Assembly: GCA_946482335.1 (NCBI GenBank)
Contig: CAMLRG010000183.1
Location: 1 to 10,748, forward strand
Direction of reading: 5' to 3'
Source: an uncultured Duganella sp.
GTDB lineage: Bacteria > Pseudomonadota > Gammaproteobacteria > Burkholderiales > Burkholderiaceae
DNA: 10,748 nt
The notes under the pieces were generated by a model. It was given only the letters and a program-made list of their open reading frames with translations, had not been told where the DNA came from and made no database searches. This document shows, one piece after another, positions 6,094 through 10,748 of this stretch. The position numbers were made by a program, and so were the translations under genes. The stretch's first letter is position 1. The number at the start of each line of letters is the position of its first letter.

Positions 6094-6125
6094 GAATAAA
6101 TCGTGGCTTTCCCACCGATTTATTC
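6094..6125. repeat. 10-bp inverted repeat in the divergent promoter region (candidate operator)
   Basis: GAATAAATCG (6094-6103) and CGATTTATTC (6116-6125) are perfect inverted repeats 12 bp apart, with partly paired inner bases TGG/CCA. The centres of the arms are 22 bp apart, about two helix turns, which fits a dimeric regulator. It is AT-rich in a GC-rich region and sits between the divergent Spy-like and S41 genes. No T-tract follows on either strand, so it is not an intrinsic terminator. Confidence 0.55.
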
Positions 6126-6159
6126 CATGCTGGCAGCTACGATTGCTGGGAATCAGGTT

Positions 6160-6165
6160 TATACT
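6160..6165 (+). promoter_or_regulatory. Candidate -10 box of the S41 protease gene
   Basis: TATACT at 6160-6165 matches five of six -10 consensus bases. The start would be near 6172, giving a leader of about 43 nt that includes the AGGTG ribosome binding site (6206-6210). No good -35 box is seen at 16-18 bp spacing, so an activator may be needed, or the box is chance. Confidence 0.38.
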
Positions 6166-6214
6166 GGATTCCAATGGCGGTCGAGTTATCCGCTGTATCT
6201 GGAACAGGTGACAC

Positions 6215-7645
6215 ATGGGCAAGAAACTCAAGAACGCCGGCCTGATCGGCTTGGGCGTGGTGGCAGGGGTAGCGGTATCACTCCAGTTTTCGGCGATGGC
6301 ACAAAAGCAGGTCGACCCTGCCCTGCCGCTGGAAGAGCTCAAGCAGCTCGCCGATGTGTACGGCCTGATCAAATCGGACTATGTGGAAGCAGTGGAAGAC
6401 AAGAAGCTGCTGACCGAAGCCATTGCCGGCATGGTCGCCTCGCTCGACCCGCATTCCGCCTACCTGGACAAGAAAGCCTATGCCGAGCTGCGTGAAGGCT
6501 CGCAAGGCAAGTTCGTCGGCCTTGGCATTGAAATCGCCCAGAGCGACGAAGGCTATATCAAGATCGTGGCACCGATCGAGGATTCGCCCGCTTACCGTGC
6601 CGGCATCAAGCCGGGCGACATGATCACCCGCCTCGATGCGACGTCGCTCAAAGGCTTGAGCCTGGACGAGTCGGTCAAGAAGATGCGCGGCGAGCCGGGC
6701 ACCAAGGTCATGCTGACCATCATGCGCAAGGATGAGCCGCAGCCACTGCAATTCACCCTGAACCGCGAAGAAATCCACCAGAAGAGCGTGAAGGCGAAGA
6801 TGGTGTCGCCGGGCTATGCGTGGGTGCGCATCTCGCAATTCCAGGAGCCGACGGTGGAAGACCTGGCCACCAAGATTACCGAGCTGTACCGCCAGGACCC
6901 GCACCTGAAAGGCCTGGTGCTGGACTTGCGCAACGATCCGGGCGGCGTGCTGCAGGGCGCGATCGGCGTGGCGGCGGCTTTCCTGCCGAAGGATACCCCG
7001 ATCGTGTCGACCAATGGCCAGCTGCCGGATTCCAAGCAGATCTTCTACGGCCGCGCCGAATACTACTCGCTGCGCGGCGATGGCGACCCGCTGGCCAAGC
7101 TGCCCGATGCGGTCAAGCATGTGCCGATGGCCGTGCTGGTGAACACCGGCTCCGCGTCGGCCTCAGAGATCGTGGCCGGTGCACTGCAGGATTACAAGCG
7201 GGCCACCATCATCGGTTCGCAAACCTTCGGCAAGGGCTCGGTGCAGACGATCCGCCAGCTGACCGCCGATACGGCCGTCAAGCTGACCACCGCGCGTTAC
7301 TACACGCCGCACGGCCGCTCGATCCAGGCCAAGGGTATCTCGCCCGACCTGGCGGTGGATGAGAACGAGGATGGCGACGGCTTGAACAGCCTGCGCATGC
7401 GCGAAGCCGACCTGGCCAAGCACCTGTCCAACGACCGCGAGCAGGAAGCCGGCAAAGCCCAGCGCGATGAGCTGGAAGAACAGATGCGCATCCTGGCGGC
7501 AGAGAAGAAGCGCAAGCCGCTGGAATATGGCAGCGGCGACGACTTCCAGCTGAAGCAGGCGCTGAACCACCTGCAAGGCGTGCCGGTGCAATTGGCGAAG
7601 TCGGAATCCAAACTGGTGAAACTGGATCCGCCACCGAAGAAATAA
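6215..7645 (+). CDS. ctpA: S41 family carboxyl-terminal processing protease (CtpA/Prc type, PDZ domain)
   Basis: A 476-residue exported serine protease of the C-terminal processing family, which cleaves periplasmic proteins near their C-termini. The N-terminal hydrophobic segment (about 8-29, AMA before Q30) is a signal peptide or anchor. A PDZ domain spans about 96-185 with carboxylate-binding loop GLGIE (102-106). The S41 catalytic domain spans about 190-385. Catalytic S315 (GSASASEI) and K340 (FGKG) are 25 residues apart, as in E. coli Prc, and Q344 occupies the third catalytic position. A charged, probably helical tail follows (about 393-435). ATG at 6215 follows AGGTG. The usual betaproteobacterial partner envC is not adjacent, so this may be a second, stand-alone copy; the symbol denotes the family, not proven orthology. 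It diverges from the Spy-like gene across 283 bp. Confidence 0.94.
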   Translation: MGKKLKNAGLIGLGVVAGVAVSLQFSAMAQKQVDPALPLEELKQLADVYGLIKSDYVEAVEDKKLLTEAIAGMVASLDPHSAYLDKKAYAELREGSQGKFVGLGIEIAQSDEGYIKIVAPIEDSPAYRAGIKPGDMITRLDATSLKGLSLDESVKKMRGEPGTKVMLTIMRKDEPQPLQFTLNREEIHQKSVKAKMVSPGYAWVRISQFQEPTVEDLATKITELYRQDPHLKGLVLDLRNDPGGVLQGAIGVAAAFLPKDTPIVSTNGQLPDSKQIFYGRAEYYSLRGDGDPLAKLPDAVKHVPMAVLVNTGSASASEIVAGALQDYKRATIIGSQTFGKGSVQTIRQLTADTAVKLTTARYYTPHGRSIQAKGISPDLAVDENEDGDGLNSLRMREADLAKHLSNDREQEAGKAQRDELEEQMRILAAEKKRKPLEYGSGDDFQLKQALNHLQGVPVQLAKSESKLVKLDPPPKK

Positions 7646-7662
7646 GCTGTCGCAAATCATGG

Positions 7663-7687
7663 CGGCGCCCCCTGGGGCGCCGTTTTT
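7663..7687 (+). terminator. Intrinsic terminator of the S41 protease gene
   Basis: Stem CGGCGCCC (7663-7670) / GGGCGCCG (7675-7682) with a 4-nt loop is followed by five T (7683-7687), 18 nt after the stop codon. It is GC-rich and correctly placed, and separates the protease transcript from the next gene. Confidence 0.88.
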
Positions 7688-7701
7688 CATTGCAGATGCG
7701 G

Positions 7702-7707
7702 TAAAAT
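7702..7707 (+). promoter_or_regulatory. Candidate -10 box of the ketoacyl synthase gene
   Basis: TAAAAT at 7702-7707 matches five of six -10 bases and lies just after the terminator, where a new promoter is needed. The start would be near 7714, giving a 44-nt leader. The -35 region at normal spacing falls in the terminator stem and does not resemble TTGACA. Confidence 0.33.
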
Positions 7708-7757
7708 CGGCGAACTTACCGGTCGCCTGACCCATTCCTCAAAAAGAAAGATTGATC

Positions 7758-8879
7758 ATGAAACAAGCCGTCATCAGCGGTACCGGCCTTTTTACCCCTG
7801 CGAATTCGATCAGCAATGAAGAGCTGGTCACCGCCTTCAATGCTTATGCCGAACTGTTCAACGCGGAACATGCCGAAGCCATCGCTGCCGGCACCGTGAC
7901 CGCCCTGGAACCATCCAGTGCCGCCTTCATCGAAAAGGCGTCCGGCATCAAGTCGCGCTACGTGATGGAAAAGAGCGGCATCCTGGACCCGAAGCGCATG
8001 ACGCCGCGCATTCCGGAGCGCGGCAACGACGAGCTGTCGCTGCAGGCGGAGATTTGCGTGGCGGCGGCCCGCCAGGCGCTGGACCGCGCCGGCCGTACCC
8101 CGGCCGACATCGACATGGTGCTGGTGGCTTGCTCGAACATGCAGCGCGCCTACCCTGCCATGGCGGTGGAAGTGCAGCAGGCGCTGGGTATCGAGGGCTT
8201 TGGCTTCGACATGAATGTGGCGTGTTCTTCGGCCACCTTCGGCATCCAGACCGCGGTGGGCGCGGTGCAGACCGGCCAGGCGCGCGCGGTGCTGATCCTG
8301 AATCCGGAAATCACGTCGGGCCACCTCGATTACCGCGACCGCGACAGCCATTTCATCTTTGGCGATGCCTGCACCGCCATCGTGGTGGAGGCCAAGGAGG
8401 GCGCGGTGTCGAAGCACCAGTGGGATATCCTGGACACCAAACTGAAGACCAGTTTCTCCAACAATATCCGCAACAACTTCGGCTTCATGAACCGCTTCGA
8501 CGAAAGCGGCATCGGCCAGCCGGACAAGCTGTTCAAGCAGCAAGGCCGGAAGGTGTTCAAGGATGTGTGCCCGATGGCGGCGCAAATGATCAAGGAGTCG
8601 ATCGCGCGCGCGGGCTTGCAGGTGGAACAAGTGAAGCGCTTCTGGCTGCACCAGGCTAACCTGAGCATGAACCAGCTGATTTCGCGTACCGTGCTGGGGC
8701 GCGATGCGGAGCCGACGGAAGCGCCGGTGATTCTCGATACCTATGCCAATACTTCTTCGGCCGGCTCCATCATCGCCTTCCATAAGCATCAGGATGATCT
8801 GCCTTCGGGCGCTTATGGCGTGATTTGCAGCTTTGGCGCCGGCTATTCGATCGGCTCGGTCGTCGTGCGCAAAGCGTAA
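7758..8879 (+). CDS. Beta-ketoacyl-ACP synthase III-like protein (long FabH-like thiolase fold)
   Basis: A 373-residue thiolase-fold condensing enzyme. By family it should join an acyl thioester to malonyl-ACP by decarboxylative Claisen condensation in the cytoplasm. The Cys-His-Asn triad is intact: C156 ([10 protein letters not shown]), H298 (WLHQAN) and N331 (YANTSSAGS). The C-terminal FGAGYSIGS loop is present (about 359-367). It is roughly 50 residues longer than ordinary FabH. The extra length lies mainly before GIKSRY (about 28-55) and between it and the LQAE helix (about 70-95). It is not in a plsX-fabH-fabD operon, so it is probably not the housekeeping initiator. Candidate roles are acyl-CoA shunting into fatty acid synthesis or a specialised lipid. 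ATG 7758 follows AGAAAG; an in-frame TTG six bases earlier is less likely. No partner genes adjoin it. Confidence 0.9.
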   Translation: MKQAVISGTGLFTPANSISNEELVTAFNAYAELFNAEHAEAIAAGTVTALEPSSAAFIEKASGIKSRYVMEKSGILDPKRMTPRIPERGNDELSLQAEICVAAARQALDRAGRTPADIDMVLVACSNMQRAYPAMAVEVQQALGIEGFGFDMNVACSSATFGIQTAVGAVQTGQARAVLILNPEITSGHLDYRDRDSHFIFGDACTAIVVEAKEGAVSKHQWDILDTKLKTSFSNNIRNNFGFMNRFDESGIGQPDKLFKQQGRKVFKDVCPMAAQMIKESIARAGLQVEQVKRFWLHQANLSMNQLISRTVLGRDAEPTEAPVILDTYANTSSAGSIIAFHKHQDDLPSGAYGVICSFGAGYSIGSVVVRKA

Positions 8880-8897
8880 TTCCGGCAAAGCTGACCT

Positions 8898-8915
8898 GGC
8901 CCTTCCCGGAGGGCC
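8898..8915 (+). other. GC-rich hairpin without T-tract after the ketoacyl synthase gene
   Basis: GGCCCT (8898-8903) / AGGGCC (8910-8915) with a 6-nt loop, 18 nt after the stop codon. No U-tract follows, so it is at most a weak or factor-dependent end or an mRNA-stabilising hairpin. The next gene starts 57 nt later, so read-through is possible. Confidence 0.35.
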
Positions 8916-8946
8916 GTCCGCCAGCCCGCCATGAGGGGGCATGCCT

Positions 8947-8952
8947 TATACT
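8947..8952 (+). promoter_or_regulatory. Candidate -10 box of the antiporter gene
   Basis: TATACT at 8947-8952 resembles a -10 box. The start near 8959 would leave only about 14 nt, just enough for the AAGGAG at 8961-8966. No recognisable -35 is present at normal spacing, so this is tentative. Confidence 0.28.
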
Positions 8953-8972
8953 CCTTGCGAAAGGAGCACTGC

Positions 8973-10688
8973 ATGCCCCATGACGTCAGCCTGATTACCA
9001 CCATCGCCGCAGCCCTTGGCTTCGGCCTCCTGTTCGGCTTTATTGCCACCCGCCTCAAGCTTCCCGCTCTCGTCGGCTATCTCGCAGCCGGCATCCTGAT
9101 CGGTCCCGCCACCCCTGGTTTTGTCGCCGACAGCGCGCTCGCCGGACAACTTGCTGAAATCGGCGTGATGCTGATGATGTTCGGCGTCGGCCTGCATTTC
9201 TCGCTGGACGACCTGTGGGAAGTGCGCAAGGTCGCCCTGCCCGGTGCCATCCTGCAGATCGCGGCGGCGACCGGCATGGGTATGGCCCTGGCGCACTGGT
9301 GGGGCTGGAGCCTTGGCGGCGGCCTGGTATTCGGCCTGGCGCTGTCGGTGGCCAGCACCGTGGTGCTGCTACGCGCGCTGGAAGAACGCGGCACGCTGGA
9401 TTCCTTCAATGGCCGCATCGCAGTCGGCTGGCTGGTGGTGGAAGACCTGGTGACCGTCTTGGTCCTGGTTCTGCTGCCAGCCCTGGCCGGCGCCCTCGGC
9501 GGCGATCCGGGCGTAGTTGGCGGCCACGGTGCGGCGGGCGATGACAGCGTGCTGAAGGCGCTGGCGCTGACCTTGGGCCAGGTAGCCTTGTTTGTGGCCT
9601 TCATGCTGCTGGTGGGCCGCAAGCTGTTCCCCTGGATCCTATGGCAAGTGGCCCGCACCAACTCACGCGAGCTGTTCACGCTGTGCGTGATCGCGGCGGC
9701 AGTCGGCATCGCCTATGCGGCAACCAAGCTGTTCGGCATCTCCTTCGCGCTGGGTGCCTTCTTTGCCGGCATGGTACTGCGCGAATCCGAGCTCAGCCAT
9801 CGCGCCGCGCACGAATCGCTGCCGCTGCGCGATGCGTTCGCCGTGCTGTTCTTCGTCTCGGTCGGCATGCTGTTCGAGCCCGCGATCCTGGTCGAACAGC
9901 CGCTACGCGTGCTGGCCGTGGTCGCCATCATCCTGTTCGGCAAATCGATTGCGGCCTTCGTGCTGGTTGTGCTGCTGCGCTACCCTGCCAGTACGGCGCT
10001 GACCGTCTCGGCCAGCCTGGCGCAGATCGGCGAATTCTCCTTCATCCTGGCGGCACTGGGCATTTCGCTGGGTTTACTGCCGCATGAGGGCCAGAGCCTG
10101 ATCCTGGCCGGCGCCATCCTGTCGATCGCCTTGAACCCGTTGATGTTCGTGCTCGGCGCCTGGCTGGAACGCTTGCTGGGCAAGGACAAGGCACTGGCGG
10201 CCCGCTACGCACGCAGCGCCGACCCCTTGGCCGAATTGCCCATGACGACCGCGCCCACCAAGCTGGAGGGCCAGGTGGTGCTGGTGGGTTACGGGCGCGT
10301 CGGCCGGCACATCGGGGAAGCGCTGGCGGCGCAGGGCATCGAGTACGTGGTGGCGGAACAGAACCGTGAGCTGGTGGACCAGTTGCGCCAGCAAGGCATT
10401 GCGGCCGTGGCCGGCAATGCCGGGGAGCCGGGTGTGCTGATCCAGGCGCATATCCACCGCGCGCGGATGCTGGTGGTGGCGACGCCGGACACTTTCCATG
10501 TGCGCGCCATGATCGAAACGGCCCGCGCGCTGAACCCGGACATCCGGATCGCCGTGCGCACCCACAGCGATGAAGATGCCGCCCTGCTGCGCAGCGAGCG
10601 CGCCGGCGCCATCTTCATCGGCGAGCAGGAGCTGGCCAGATCCATGGCCGCGCACATCGCTGCCGAGGTGGCCCGGCCGCGGACCTAG
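8973..10688 (+). CDS. ybaL: YbaL-family CPA2 monovalent cation:proton antiporter with RCK domain
   Basis: A 571-residue inner-membrane K+/H+ (or Na+/H+) antiporter or efflux protein of the CPA2 family. The membrane domain covers about residues 7-395 with many hydrophobic helices. It contains the family segments LMMFGVGLHFSL, STVVLLRALEERG, WLVVEDLVTV (conserved acidic pair E157-D158, the likely cation/proton site) and GISFALGAFFAGMVL (255-269). The C-terminal TrkA-N/RCK domain starts near 433 with the nucleotide-binding motif GYGRVG (439-444) and gates transport in related proteins. The succession of motifs closely follows E. coli YbaL (558 residues) as I recall it. ATG 8973 is chosen because AAGGAG lies six bases upstream; an ATG at 8931 would add 14 polar residues without a good ribosome site. 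It starts 93 nt after the ketoacyl synthase stop; no functional link between the two is evident. Confidence 0.93.
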   Translation: MPHDVSLITTIAAALGFGLLFGFIATRLKLPALVGYLAAGILIGPATPGFVADSALAGQLAEIGVMLMMFGVGLHFSLDDLWEVRKVALPGAILQIAAATGMGMALAHWWGWSLGGGLVFGLALSVASTVVLLRALEERGTLDSFNGRIAVGWLVVEDLVTVLVLVLLPALAGALGGDPGVVGGHGAAGDDSVLKALALTLGQVALFVAFMLLVGRKLFPWILWQVARTNSRELFTLCVIAAAVGIAYAATKLFGISFALGAFFAGMVLRESELSHRAAHESLPLRDAFAVLFFVSVGMLFEPAILVEQPLRVLAVVAIILFGKSIAAFVLVVLLRYPASTALTVSASLAQIGEFSFILAALGISLGLLPHEGQSLILAGAILSIALNPLMFVLGAWLERLLGKDKALAARYARSADPLAELPMTTAPTKLEGQVVLVGYGRVGRHIGEALAAQGIEYVVAEQNRELVDQLRQQGIAAVAGNAGEPGVLIQAHIHRARMLVVATPDTFHVRAMIETARALNPDIRIAVRTHSDEDAALLRSERAGAIFIGEQELARSMAAHIAAEVARPRT

Positions 10689-10701
10689 CACCGTAAAAGT
10701 C

Positions 10702-10748
10702 GGGGTCAGCTCTGGCAACCGGACATTTGCGCTGCGCGCAGCGCAAAT
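10702..10748 (+). repeat. Left part of a long GGGGTCAG-headed palindrome, cut by the window edge
   Basis: The last 24 bases (10725-10748) are a perfect palindrome with 12-bp arms ATTTGCGCTGCG / CGCAGCGCAAAT. The sequence before it starts with GGGGTCAG (10702-10709), the head shared by copies 1 and 3. The natural reading is that the symmetry continues beyond the edge. It lies 13 nt after the antiporter stop and could form a very strong RNA hairpin there. Confidence 0.65.

Noticed and set aside
8931..8972. Upstream ATG for the antiporter
   Set aside because: It adds 14 non-hydrophobic residues without a ribosome site, while ATG 8973 has AAGGAG at ideal spacing.

Overview
The window looks like an ordinary chromosomal stretch of a betaproteobacterium. 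The most likely family is Oxalobacteraceae (Janthinobacterium, Duganella or Massilia type). This is inferred from high-GC codon use, the flavour of the proteins and GGGGTCAG-type intergenic palindromes; no database search was possible. No phage, integrase, IS transposase, CRISPR array or secondary-metabolite cluster is visible.

Left end (1-980): a tRNA-Arg(CCG) on the minus strand runs off the left edge. A membrane-anchored class I cytochrome c (c5-like) on the plus strand follows, with a perfect TATAAT box upstream and a strong bidirectional terminator downstream. The convergent gap to the next gene holds two GGGGTC palindromes in opposite orientation.

Minus-strand block (978-5931): in transcription order this is a small secreted Spy/CpxP-like protein with a glycine-rich tail (5931-5374), then two tandem M13 (neprilysin/PepO-type) zinc metallopeptidases (5231-3186 and 3005-978). 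The peptidases are clear paralogues. They use GTG and TTG start codons, keep every catalytic residue and contain no cysteine. A GGGGTCAG palindrome sits between them.

Divergent regulatory region (5932-6214): the shared upstream region of the Spy-like gene and a divergent S41 (CtpA/Prc) PDZ protease. It contains a 10-bp inverted repeat and, immediately before the Spy-like ribosome binding site, a textbook intrinsic terminator reading toward that gene. This is the most interesting regulatory signal in the window and suggests attenuation.

Plus-strand block (6215-10688): the S41 protease with its terminator, a stand-alone long FabH-like ketoacyl synthase, and a YbaL-family CPA2 cation:proton antiporter with a C-terminal RCK domain. 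The last 47 bases look like the left half of a longer palindrome cut by the window edge.

Four adjacent genes (Spy-like, two M13, S41) encode exported proteins for peptide or protein handling, so the centre of the window may be an envelope-proteostasis neighbourhood. That is inference from co-location. I did not find convincing evidence of a wholly new system; the best leads are the leader terminator and the palindrome family.
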